Source: a virus. Taken from it: a DNA stretch of 21,827 nt. Within the stretch, counting starts at the first letter, position 1. Each line of letters opens with the position of its first letter. The stretch covers positions 1 to 21,827 of IMG/VR virus record IMGVR_UViG_3300045972_000043; one strand, 5' to 3'. Of the stretch, positions 1 through 7,526 are shown in pieces. The notes under the pieces are model-generated. The model was not told where the DNA came from. It saw only the letters and a list, made by a program, of their open reading frames with translations, and ran no database searches. Position numbers and translations under genes: made by a program.

Positions 1-3000
1 GTCAATATGGTCCTCAAGCCCGAGTTTCTTTACTACCTCAGACTCTAACCAATAGTATCCCTTGGTACCCACGACAGCGTGCCGCTTCCCATCGGATACT
101 CGCATAAGAGTCATACCATATTCTTTTTCCATTGGGCAGAATTGCCCCGTTCTTCCGACATATGTGCTATTGAACAATTCTCCTTTCTCGTCCAATTGGT
201 CTAGATAGAAGTCTGCATCAACTGCGGCTTTTGTTTCGCACATATCTTCGAAGAGCACGGGTTCTTTAGAGAACATGTTCTTGAAGACATACGGGTGACT
301 GTACTGCGCACCAGTCGAGGTCCACTCATTAGCGTGCTTGCCGCCTTTTGTGCGAATGCCCTTGTCGTCATATTTGGCGATGTAGACGGCATCGTTGGCT
401 AGGAACATCTTTGCATAAGTAGCCTCATGCTCGAAGTCATAGCCATACTGCTTGCCATAAGCGAAGACGAAGTCAACAATTTCCTGTGTAGCATCGGGGA
501 TCTTTATTGAGTCGGTCTTAATATGGGCGACAGTAAATCCACGGGCTTGCACCTCATGCTTCAGGTTGATCATGAAGAGCGCACCGCGCTTAGCGACGAC
601 ATTGTCATTGTTGCGGGGATCTTTGAAGGGATTGTTGAATGCCGCCGAAGTTAGCCCATAAACGATGTTAAGGGCAATTTTCAGCGCATTTGCCAGGTTG
701 CCGGATGCTTCTTTGTCAACTAGGTACTTCTCCAACACACCGCCGAGCATTCCCTTAGCAGAGTCATAATCCTTGTGCTTGATTGCAATGCGGGCATCCT
801 TTAGGTCACTGTAATTCTTAGTGTAGGGTCCAAAGAGACCCATAAGAATAATAGACGACGGATGCATTGACGCGATGTCAAGTAAGGCAACATTCTTATA
901 GACGCCATGCTCAGCATACACATAGCCGCCTTCACCAGGGTTTTCGCCTCGATAGAGGCTCTTACCGTGCTCGAAGGTATAACCAGGAAACAGCTTTGAA
1001 AGATCTGGGTAGATGAACTTATCCTGGGGATGATTGTCATTACCAAATATGATCTTGGCTGCATGACGTTGGGTTGTCTCGTTCATGCTAAGACCGCTCA
1101 ACTCGGATAGGATCTTTCTTGCAACAACGTCTTCCTTGATGTGGTGATATACAACTTCCAAGGATCGGACATCGTTGCCGCAGTATTCAATTACTAGGGG
1201 TATTAGTTCTTCGGGAACTGGAAGGTTCCATGGGTGTCCTAACTCCTGGTGATGAATACCAAGTTCAATCTGCCATTTCTTCAAGGACTGTTTCTTTGTT
1301 GCCACGTCGTAGACATCCAAGTAACTGACATTGTACGCTTCGCCAAACAGGCAAGATCGATTATTACTAATGATCTTTTGGCTAAGCCTGTACAGATCTT
1401 CAATGCTATAACCCAAATAGCAGGCATACAGCATGTGGTTGTCATAGCGACGATTGTTGAATCCAACGGTCTTTAACTTAAGAAGGTGCTCAATCTCTTG
1501 AGGGGTTGGATTAAGAAGGTTGACCATTTGGTCGTCCCCCTCATATTTCCAACACACAAGAAACATATTGCTAAAACACTCGACGTCGTAAAAAACTACC
1601 CTATCTTCTTCTTGAAATCCCTTATCCACGCTTGGCTCGACAGACGCAAACTTCATCTGAGTTACCCGGCGGACACAATACTCCTTTTGGTTAGTGCTCC
1701 GCATTGCGAAAGACAAGATGCGACCACGCATGTCTGAGACATCATAATGCATCCCTGATTTGGTTGCCTCTTCAAGAATTGTATAGATGAAGTCAATACT
1801 CGGACGGGTGCCTGGATGGATCTCTTTTGCCAGATTCTTCTCGATCAGGTTGCGAAGACCCATCTCAGATCGGACTACTTTGTCGTTGATCACCTTCTCC
1901 TCCTTTAATGGGAGTCCACCGTTTAAGGTAGCTACCGCGAGTTTGTTGCATTTACTTAGCTTGCGACGAAGGGCAGCGTCACCGTTGAAGACTTTTATCT
2001 CGATGCCAGGCGAATATAGGTTGCTGAGCCTGCTTGCGTCACCGGTGTAGAAGTAGTGAAGATGTAGACCCTCGCCACTCTTACTCAGTTCAGCATATGT
2101 TGGAGGCCAACTGCTAGCAGCTTCTAGGACCCTTACCACAGACTTGTATCCTTTTTCATCTTTCATATCAAAATCGATAACGATGTGGGTGGTTTCCCCC
2201 GGTTCTGGAAGTTGGACATAGTGCAATTGAGTTGTATCCAAATCCCACAATTGTGTTTTTACGTCGATCCATCGCTTCTCCGGAGTACCAGCGTCATTAG
2301 CATACTGTGCAAGACATATTCCGCACATCTCGTCGAACAGGGAAGGCCCTTCTTCTAGAACTATCCACGACTCATTCTCTTCTTTACCAACCAGCTCTTG
2401 CTCAGTAGAGAATTTATCCGCACGAAATCCTTGGTAGTAGTTTCTAACCTGCTTACCTTCGACTCGTGTTACGTCGTGTAGTTTTACGAAGTAACTTCGC
2501 AATTCTTCGCGGAATTTATACTTCGGCTCGATCCGGTCTATCTTCGACTCAGAGCAATACTGCTTATACCAGTCATACGCCTGAGTTAGAGTTGCACCAT
2601 CCTGAGTTTGGAACTGCTCGAAATACGACTCAACATAGTTGAAAAAGATATTCGTTTCAAACATCATGTCTACTGGTTTATACAGGGCGTAATAGTTCTT
2701 GCCCAATTTCTTGTAAACCTCCAGACAGTGCCAAGCGATAGCGCCCAACTCGAAGTCTATCCGAGCTACGAGGTCGTAATACTGTTTTACGGGGACCTTA
2801 CGGCCTGAGGGTCGAACATCGATAAGACGACGGATAAGACCCGATTTGGCATTGGTGATCTTAACAGGGCTGTTCGTTCCCATGAATAAGAAACAATTGA
2901 AAGACATCATGTAAGGCGTCTTATATTTCTCGTTCATGTTCATATTATCGTGCCCAACAAGACTGTTAAACATTGTGTTGGTTTCGATCCTGGATAGATC

Positions 3001-3702
3001 TCCATCGTGATCAATTGCTACTAAAGGATTGTTCTTTAGTATTTCCAACGCAAACGAATTGTTATTTGAGGTTATCGCCTTCGCATCGAATGCACTGTAA
3101 TATCCTTCGAACAACTTTTGCACAATATTTAAATATGTTGTTTTACCAGATCCGCCCTCGCCGTACAAAACAATAAACTTTTCGATCTTCTTCGAGTCGC
3201 CGGATATAACTGCTCCAATACCCCACTCAAGCTTCTCTAGCTCTTTAGGTTCGTACAAGGTTGTCGAGAGTTCCGTATATGCAGAATGATCGCCCTCGGC
3301 TAAAGAATAAGGTAAGCGTTTGCTTACATAATCCGATTTGCTTGTTGGTGTGTTGGTAAACGTTAACTTCTCGTCGATTTGGTGTGATGAATCGGCAAGT
3401 TTTGATAGATAGGTTTTGAACTCAGTCCATCTTCCGGAACTGAATTCCTGCATCGACTTAACGACAACTTTGGCGCCAGGGGTTGTTTTCTCGATCTCCT
3501 CCTTTCTTGCAAAGAGATCTTCATCAACCAAGCGTCGGAGTTCATACTCGTCGGTGCTCCATAGTTCTTTCGCTTTATCCCACACAGCGTAGAACTTTGA
3601 ACCTCTCACCATCATGTCGTGAGATCTGACAACCCTAAAATCGGGCGACAGTTCTATTTTTCCTGATGGTAGGGTGCGTTCTTTTATCTTGTAAAAATCC
3701 AC
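1..3702 (-). CDS. Helicase-primase-family B DNA polymerase fusion protein (partial, 3' end outside window)
   Basis: A single frame of 1234 sense codons starts at GTG 3702 and is still open at base 1. AGGAG lies 8 nt before the GTG. Domains in order: an unassigned N-terminus (1-170); an SF3/D5-type helicase with Walker A GEGGSGKT (181-188), an acidic LVAIDHDGD stretch (227-235), MGTNSPV with the sensor Asn277, and arginines 291-292; a winged-helix-like part (about 390-450); an archaeo-eukaryotic primase core with IDFD (509-512), SGEGLHLHY (542-550) and GIEIKVF (566-572); a DEDDy exonuclease with YDVE (705-708), GFNNRRYDNHML (747-758) and YCGND (840-844); and family B polymerase motif A DIASMHPSSI (D942), motif B K1008-N1012-YG (1015-1016) and motif C KTDS (1062-1065). 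I checked that the helicase, primase, exonuclease and polymerase motifs are all in the same frame. It should unwind, prime and copy the phage genome from the adjacent repeat region. The first Asp of the usual DTDS is Lys. The thumb lies beyond the window. Confidence 0.93.
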   Translation of the reverse strand, partial: MDFYKIKERTLPSGKIELSPDFRVVRSHDMMVRGSKFYAVWDKAKELWSTDEYELRRLVDEDLFARKEEIEKTTPGAKVVVKSMQEFSSGRWTEFKTYLSKLADSSHQIDEKLTFTNTPTSKSDYVSKRLPYSLAEGDHSAYTELSTTLYEPKELEKLEWGIGAVISGDSKKIEKFIVLYGEGGSGKTTYLNIVQKLFEGYYSAFDAKAITSNNNSFALEILKNNPLVAIDHDGDLSRIETNTMFNSLVGHDNMNMNEKYKTPYMMSFNCFLFMGTNSPVKITNAKSGLIRRLIDVRPSGRKVPVKQYYDLVARIDFELGAIAWHCLEVYKKLGKNYYALYKPVDMMFETNIFFNYVESYFEQFQTQDGATLTQAYDWYKQYCSESKIDRIEPKYKFREELRSYFVKLHDVTRVEGKQVRNYYQGFRADKFSTEQELVGKEENESWIVLEEGPSLFDEMCGICLAQYANDAGTPEKRWIDVKTQLWDLDTTQLHYVQLPEPGETTHIVIDFDMKDEKGYKSVVRVLEAASSWPPTYAELSKSGEGLHLHYFYTGDASRLSNLYSPGIEIKVFNGDAALRRKLSKCNKLAVATLNGGLPLKEEKVINDKVVRSEMGLRNLIEKNLAKEIHPGTRPSIDFIYTILEEATKSGMHYDVSDMRGRILSFAMRSTNQKEYCVRRVTQMKFASVEPSVDKGFQEEDRVVFYDVECFSNMFLVCWKYEGDDQMVNLLNPTPQEIEHLLKLKTVGFNNRRYDNHMLYACYLGYSIEDLYRLSQKIISNNRSCLFGEAYNVSYLDVYDVATKKQSLKKWQIELGIHHQELGHPWNLPVPEELIPLVIEYCGNDVRSLEVVYHHIKEDVVARKILSELSGLSMNETTQRHAAKIIFGNDNHPQDKFIYPDLSKLFPGYTFEHGKSLYRGENPGEGGYVYAEHGVYKNVALLDIASMHPSSIILMGLFGPYTKNYSDLKDARIAIKHKDYDSAKGMLGGVLEKYLVDKEASGNLANALKIALNIVYGLTSAAFNNPFKDPRNNDNVVAKRGALFMINLKHEVQARGFTVAHIKTDSIKIPDATQEIVDFVFAYGKQYGYDFEHEATYAKMFLANDAVYIAKYDDKGIRTKGGKHANEWTSTGAQYSHPYVFKNMFSKEPVLFEDMCETKAAVDADFYLDQLDEKGELFNSTYVGRTGQFCPMEKEYGMTLMRVSDGKRHAVVGTKGYYWLESEVVKKLGLEDHID

Positions 3703-3728
3703 TCGTACGACTCCTTTCAAGAGTTTGT

Positions 3729-4193
3729 AAAAACCCCGGTGGGATAGTTTTGTTACAATGTTACACTTTTTTGTCCAAAACTATTATATATATTATATAT
3801 ATTCTATAAAGAGTTTATGACGTTAAAAGTGTAACATTGTAACACGACCCTCCAAAAATGGCCTAAAACGCCGATTTCGCCCGTCGGATAGTTTAAAAAC
3901 ACCCAAAAACGCGTAAAAACCCCGGTGGGAGAGTTGTAAAACACCCTAAAAACCCCGGTGGGAGAGTTGTTTTTGTTACATCTTTTGTCACAAAACTGTA
4001 ACATAACCATTTTCGACAACTATCCCACCGGGCCTTTTTCAGACCCCTTTTGAAATAGTACCGGTGGGAGAGTTGAGTTCTGTTACAAACGGTCAAAAGT
4101 GTAACACGTTTGTAACACGTTTGTAACGGCTTTACCGGGCCTTTTTCAACTATCCCACCGGGCCTTTTTCAACTATCCCACCGGGCCTTTTTC
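3729..4193. repeat. Bidirectional CCCGGTGGGA(T/G)AGTTG repeat family
   Basis: Copies reading on the plus strand lie at 3729-3749, 3915-3936, 3948-3969 and 4061-4075. Copies in the opposite orientation lie at 4017-4040, 4147-4170 and 4170-4193, with a half copy at 4130-4146. The last two are a perfect tandem with a 23-bp period, and the final one runs into the stop codon of the flanking gene. Plus copies carry AAAAACC before the core and minus copies carry AAAAAGG, so two sub-families exist. Oppositely oriented copies could pair into long hairpins. Confidence 0.88.
3751..3844. repeat. Perfect 20-bp inverted repeat around an AT-rich core
   Basis: TGTTACAATGTTACACTTTT at 3751-3770 is the exact reverse complement of 3825-3844. 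Each arm contains two TGTTACA motifs spaced 8 bp apart. The 54-bp interior includes an uninterrupted stretch of alternating T and A. This could be a cruciform, paired binding sites for an initiator, or both. Confidence 0.9.
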
Positions 4194-4485
4194 AACTTTC
4201 GTTGATAAACTTCTCCAAAAGGTTCTGCTCGGGAGCCAGGAAACGATCGCAATACTCCACCCAAGTGATCCCCATATCCTGAGCCCGCATCCGCTGCACG
4301 CGCTCGTGGCTCGACATCCAGTGCTTCTTCGAAGCGGCGTTCGCCTTCGTCGGAGACATGTGCCCAACGATCTTCGGCCCGTGTTTGGTCCCGGTGTGCT
4401 TGCCGGATTCATCCTTCACCAGACGTTTGATCACTGCCAAATGCCGCAGCTTATCATTCCACAACTTGTTCCATGCTTCACCCAT
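4192..4485 (-). CDS. Hypothetical phage protein, 97 residues
   Basis: I chose ATG 4485 because AAGGAG lies 7 nt upstream, overlapping the stop region of the preceding gene. A longer in-frame extension would run deep into that gene without a ribosome binding site. The protein is basic and soluble, with many Lys, Arg and His in the first two thirds (for example KHGPKIVGH near residue 40) and no membrane segment or metal-binding pattern. It is the last gene before the repeat region, and its stop TGA lies inside a copy of the origin repeat. A DNA-binding role is conceivable from charge and position only. I do not recognise the family. Confidence 0.8.
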   Translation of the reverse strand: MGEAWNKLWNDKLRHLAVIKRLVKDESGKHTGTKHGPKIVGHMSPTKANAASKKHWMSSHERVQRMRAQDMGITWVEYCDRFLAPEQNLLEKFINES

Positions 4486-4496
4486 TTCGAATCTCC

Positions 4497-5063
4497 TTAA
4501 GCCAAATACGCCATTGCCTGATACCAGATGTCCACTTTCCTCTGGTCTTGATTGGACCACTTCAGCGGGAATAACCCTCCGCCCCTACCAAGTTCATCGT
4601 ACTCGCGATTGAAGAACTTATCGATCAAGTCCTCATTTCTCGACATCGCCTCATGGAAATAGGCATAGTCATCTTCAATCGCCTTAAGCCCCATATTCCC
4701 TACCATAAGCCAGAAGTAAGCGGACACCGAGAAGTTTTCAAATCTCTCGGCGCCGATATACTCCAGTCGTCTCGCCAGTGCGACCAAGCACTCCAGCAAA
4801 GATGCGTCTCCGGTTAAGGGATTAACTTTTGGAGTGTCGCCATCCTTCTGCAAGAATTCCCAACGCAGGCTAAGACCGTCCAAATATCGGTCTTCATCGC
4901 GGGGGACTCTTTTCGAGAATTCGAACTTCTGAATATGGAGCTCCCAAACAAACTTAGCGCAGTTGTTCTTTGCTGGACTTACGTCGATTTGAGCGCAAAT
5001 CCAATCGAAGTATTCAATCTCAACTCGCGCGCTTCGCCGTTTTCTTGCGAGGCTGATTGTCAT
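4497..5063 (-). CDS. Uncharacterised phage protein, 188 residues
   Basis: ATG 5063 is preferred, with GAGGG upstream at workable distance; it overlaps the end of the preceding gene by 44 nt. The protein is soluble and rich in aromatic residues, starting its conserved-looking part with EYFDW. It continues through a PRDEDRYLDGLSLR block to a C-terminal half with FFNREYDELGRGGGLFPLKW and WYQAMAYL. From memory this resembles an uncharacterised family of Gram-positive phages, often near DUF6353 genes, with an EYFEWL start and a REYE-DGRGGLF end. That resemblance is unverified and no function is known to me. It is coupled to the gene before and the gene after, so it belongs to the same operon. Confidence 0.82.
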   Translation of the reverse strand: MTISLARKRRSARVEIEYFDWICAQIDVSPAKNNCAKFVWELHIQKFEFSKRVPRDEDRYLDGLSLRWEFLQKDGDTPKVNPLTGDASLLECLVALARRLEYIGAERFENFSVSAYFWLMVGNMGLKAIEDDYAYFHEAMSRNEDLIDKFFNREYDELGRGGGLFPLKWSNQDQRKVDIWYQAMAYLA

Positions 5064-5802
5064 TTGCCGCCCTCTTCGCTGCCACGGCAGCAACTTTTGC
5101 CCGAACCCGAGCGTCGTTCTCGTCATAGCGCAGAGCGACGACCAGGAAGGCCTTCTTCGACCGAGTTACCTCGTAGTCCACGCCCTTCTTCGCGTCGCGG
5201 ACGTAAACCAGGTCGGGATCATCGACAAGCTTTCCAAAGCTGACCAGGGCATCAATGCCAAGAACTTCTTCCGGGTTCGGGATTACTTTGTCGTCGTCAT
5301 CCGCGAGAACATCGTCAGCCTCGTAGTAAGCGTACTGCACGAGTTCGTTGCCGGTCTCGCCGTATTGGTCCTCGCGAATAAGCTCGGGACCGTCCAGCGG
5401 CTTGGTGACCGGCTCGTCTTCCAACAACTTTGCAACCTCTTCAATCGGGGGGTTGACATGGCCGCTTTTCTTCGCCTTCTTTTTGGCCGGGGCAGTATAG
5501 TCGACAACCTGCTGGGGCTCTTTTTTAACTGGCTTGTCTTCCTCAGCCTTCGGGGTCCCATCCCAATACTCGTCGGCCTTGTCGTTGGCAACCGCAGTTT
5601 CAACAATCGCCGTAGCCAATGCCTTGGCCTCGTGAACCTCATAAACATATTTCATCCTTTCTGCATCGATCCGGTCTTTCTCAAGCTGGGCTTGCCACTC
5701 AATCTCTTCATTGATAGCAACCCCTAAACGTGCTCCAAGTGCTCCGCCAAGCAGAATAAACATTGCCAAACGCATTCCTTCTCTAGCCGTATCGCCAATC
5801 AT
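5020..5802 (-). CDS. Membrane-anchored acidic phage protein, 260 residues
   Basis: ATG 5802 follows AAAGGAG at 7 nt. Residues about 11-30 form one glycine-rich hydrophobic segment, followed by a charged, probably helical stretch (31-70) and a Lys/Pro/Glu-rich linker. A compact domain then includes YYEADDVLADDDDKVI, a GIDALVSFG piece and DLVYVRDAKKGVDYEV. The C-terminus is very basic (QPRKKTAKRAS). The 'YY-DDVLAD-DD-VI ... FG ... VYVR' pattern resembles an uncharacterised family of Gram-positive phages usually found next to DUF6353 proteins, as here. The role is unknown; the layout suggests a cytoplasmic domain tethered to the membrane. The next gene starts inside its 3' end. Confidence 0.85.
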   Translation of the reverse strand: MIGDTAREGMRLAMFILLGGALGARLGVAINEEIEWQAQLEKDRIDAERMKYVYEVHEAKALATAIVETAVANDKADEYWDGTPKAEEDKPVKKEPQQVVDYTAPAKKKAKKSGHVNPPIEEVAKLLEDEPVTKPLDGPELIREDQYGETGNELVQYAYYEADDVLADDDDKVIPNPEEVLGIDALVSFGKLVDDPDLVYVRDAKKGVDYEVTRSKKAFLVVALRYDENDARVRAKVAAVAAKRAANDNQPRKKTAKRAS

Positions 5803-5873
5803 TTGGTGCTCTCCTTTATGAAGTTGTCAAAAGGGTAGGGCCCGTCGTTAAACAGTCCCTCCCACGATTCGAT

Positions 5874-6821
5874 TCAGATCTTAAATTTCAGCAAGCTGAG
5901 AATCGGGCCGTCGACGTTGAAGTCGAGGACTGCGCAAGATTCTTGCCCCGCGCAGAAGGCCTGGTTAACCGTATCCTTCAACCCGAAGTCGACATAGTCA
6001 TCGTGCTTACCATTGTAATACCACCCAACGCTCCATCCTGCTTCGGTTTCTTCGAAACCCAGCATTCGGTAGACGTCATTCAAGAAGATATGACCGCGGC
6101 TTTGCAGAGTCCAATTGGCCTCACGCTGAATTCCTTCCACGAACGCCAGATTTGCCCAGGGCGTCGTGCGGAAATGGACAGGACTGTTGATTTTATCAAA
6201 GATCCTGGAGTAGTCGCTCAGGCCGTTGTCGTCGAAGTGCATCTTCCATTTCTCGGGGGTCTCAACTTCGCCATCCTTGCCAATCACAGCAGGTTCGGAG
6301 ACCTCGGTCGCATTCAACCGGATCATATTCTCGCGATCGTCGCCAACTTCCTTCTGGACACGACGGCGATACTTCTTGAACGAACTATCCAACAGCGTAT
6401 ACGCAGCGCTAACAGCCACCAGTTGGCCATTGAGCATCTTGTATCCGCCCAGGATAGACACCAGGCTTACCACGCCGACAGTCGCAGGCAGAGCGTAGAG
6501 TTTCCCGACGTTGAGCCACTTCTTGGTGTGCGCCAGGAGAACGTCGCGCTGCTTGTTTTCTTCGGTGTAGATCGCGCCCTTCACCAAACGCTTTCCGATC
6601 GAGAGATCGGAGTCTTCTTCAACGCGGTCAATCTCTTCGTCACCGTCCCACAGGGTGCGATCAAGGTCATACGTAGCCTTCGAGGCTAGCACGACAGTCG
6701 CAACCATACCAATACAGCCACCGATAATCATCAGCATCGGGCCGTTCTTCTTTGTCCACAGTTCAGTGCGACCGAGGGCGAAGCGCCCAGCGGCCAAACC
6801 TTTTTCAAGAATTTTGATCAT
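5874..6821 (-). CDS. DUF6353-like membrane protein (copy B), 315 residues
   Basis: Start ATG 6821 has AAAGGA upstream. Two hydrophobic segments lie at about 28-47 and 106-126, separated by an acidic loop. A helical stretch (about 133-160) ends in a KKYRRR cluster. The C-terminal domain has a RGHIFLNDVYRMLGF block, then VGWYYNGK, DYVDFGL and LDFNVDGPI. This matches the pattern I associate with DUF6353, a phage membrane protein of unknown function; the N-terminus is more divergent than in the second copy at 10021-10839. It is followed by the membrane-anchored acidic protein, a pairing that recurs in Gram-positive phages as far as I recall. A sense run follows its TGA stop in the same frame (see findings). 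Confidence 0.88.
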   Translation of the reverse strand: MIKILEKGLAAGRFALGRTELWTKKNGPMLMIIGGCIGMVATVVLASKATYDLDRTLWDGDEEIDRVEEDSDLSIGKRLVKGAIYTEENKQRDVLLAHTKKWLNVGKLYALPATVGVVSLVSILGGYKMLNGQLVAVSAAYTLLDSSFKKYRRRVQKEVGDDRENMIRLNATEVSEPAVIGKDGEVETPEKWKMHFDDNGLSDYSRIFDKINSPVHFRTTPWANLAFVEGIQREANWTLQSRGHIFLNDVYRMLGFEETEAGWSVGWYYNGKHDDYVDFGLKDTVNQAFCAGQESCAVLDFNVDGPILSLLKFKI

Positions 6822-6824
6822 TGC

Positions 6825-7025
6825 CTATTTTCCTTTTTTCTGTTCGCGCTGTTTGCGTTCCCGCTCTTCGCGATCTTTCTTGGCCCGCTCCTCAAGGATA
6901 CGGTTTGCACGCTGGCGCATAATCTCAGCAGCTGCCTGCTTGTTCGCCCAGGTCAAACGGTTGGCTGCGTCGAGAGCTTCATCAACCTCGTCGCGGTCGT
7001 CGTCGGTATTTTGTTTGTAGGTCAT
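6825..7025 (-). CDS. Small charged coiled-coil protein, 66 residues
   Basis: The ATG overlaps the stop of the gene before it by 4 nt (ATGA), a sign of translational coupling. The N-terminus is acidic (DDDRDEVDEALD). From residue 20 on the sequence is a single long Arg/Lys/Glu/Gln-rich helix ending in REERERKQREQKKGK. No enzyme or metal motif is present. Its sandwiched position directly before the DUF6353-like gene suggests a partner of that membrane protein, but this is a guess. I do not recognise the family. Confidence 0.8.
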   Translation of the reverse strand: MTYKQNTDDDRDEVDEALDAANRLTWANKQAAAEIMRQRANRILEERAKKDREERERKQREQKKGK

Positions 7026-7474
7026 TCGTCGTTGTCCTCGTGATTAGGTGTTAGGGACTTTTTGTGTTTCTTTTCGACCCAGTCCTTCGCCGTTGCCTCT
7101 TCTGAAGGAAGCGGGTAGCGTTTTTCCAATCGGTATTTATCCACGAACCGTGCCTGAATTTCCTGGTCGTACGGATATTCCGAAGGAAACAACGTTGGCT
7201 GAGTATTGCGAAGCTGCTCTTGAAGTTCTTCAACAGTAATTCCAGCCAACGGATGATCCCGCTCCCAAATTGCCTGACGCAGATACACAACCATGTCCAA
7301 GGCTTCCTGGTAAGCGTCCCACAAAGCATCGCGCTTGTTGAAGCCTTGAAGGGGTCCGCCATGTTTGGCTCGCCCCATCTGGTCCCGCTCTCCCATTTCC
7401 TTTCGCACGATGTCCCAAATTGCTGGGTTGTTGTTCCGGACAGGGGCCGGTTCATGCTCAGTTGGGCTGCTCAT
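7022..7474 (-). CDS. MazG-like phage protein, putative all-alpha NTP pyrophosphohydrolase
   Basis: ATG 7474 has GGAGA upstream; 150 residues. Residues about 29-69 carry the pattern ERDQMGRAKHGGPL followed by RDALWDAYQEALDMVVYLRQ. The RAK-G-PL / RDAL-DAYQEALD-YLR signature is found in phage proteins of the MazG-like or dATP/dGTP pyrophosphohydrolase type, where Glu and Asp of the EALD helix bind magnesium. Such enzymes clean the nucleotide pool during phage replication. The remaining half is charged and unassigned. The catalytic set is incomplete by eye (one E-x2-D pair is clear), so activity is uncertain. It overlaps the 22-codon gene before it and the coiled-coil gene after it. Confidence 0.75.
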   Translation of the reverse strand: MSSPTEHEPAPVRNNNPAIWDIVRKEMGERDQMGRAKHGGPLQGFNKRDALWDAYQEALDMVVYLRQAIWERDHPLAGITVEELQEQLRNTQPTLFPSEYPYDQEIQARFVDKYRLEKRYPLPSEEATAKDWVEKKHKKSLTPNHEDNDE

Positions 7475-7526
7475 CTAATTCTCCAATCTCGTAAAGTGCT
7501 GCGTAGACAGACATTTGTGCAGTCAT
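7458..7526 (-). CDS. 22-residue mini-gene between two coupled genes
   Basis: ATG 7526 is preceded by AAAGGAG at an 8-nt distance. It overlaps the stop of the gene before it as ATGA, and its own stop lies 17 nt inside the next gene. The peptide begins MTAQMSVYAALYEIGE and is acidic at the end. The strong ribosome binding site and the overlaps on both sides argue that it is translated. It may be a functional microprotein or a coupling device that delivers ribosomes to the MazG-like gene. Confidence 0.6.
   Translation of the reverse strand: MTAQMSVYAALYEIGELDEQPN

Larger units (their letters stand above)
3723..4193. other. Candidate replication origin (repeat-rich gene-free region)
   Basis: About 490 bp between two genes holds no credible coding frame. 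It contains an AT-rich core (3771-3824) flanked by a perfect 20-bp inverted repeat, at least nine TGTTACA motifs in either orientation (3751, 3759, 3830, 3838, 3974, 3997, 4081, 4100, 4111) plus a shortened one at 4122, and two opposed sets of a longer CCCGGTGGGA repeat. Iteron-like repeats beside an easily melted stretch, directly upstream of the replication gene, are the usual arrangement of a phage origin. The AT core also holds -10-like TATAAT sequences on the minus strand (3783-3788, 3792-3797) that could drive the replication gene. Origin function is inferred; the repeats are seen directly. Confidence 0.65.

Noticed and set aside
1-3702. Stop-codon reassignment as the reason for a long stretch with only short complete frames
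   Set aside because: The minus-strand frame contains no TAA, TAG or TGA at all; it only appears incomplete because the gene leaves the window. All three stops end genes elsewhere in the window.
3804-4096. Two minus-strand frames of 67-71 codons with repeated PTGV residues
   Set aside because: They are translations of the CCCGGTGGGA repeats in two frames, lack ribosome binding sites, and overlap each other in the gene-free origin region.
3729-4193. CRISPR array
   Set aside because: The repeats are in both orientations with irregular spacing and no regular unique spacers; no cas gene is present.
5283-5648. 121-codon Arg/Pro/Ser-rich frame on the minus strand
   Set aside because: It is an alternative frame of the 5020-5802 gene; the high Arg/Ser content and absence of a start signal mark it as a shadow.
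5943-6689. 248-codon frame on the plus strand
   Set aside because: It is the exact antisense of the DUF6353-like gene, has no ribosome binding site, and every supported gene lies on the other strand.
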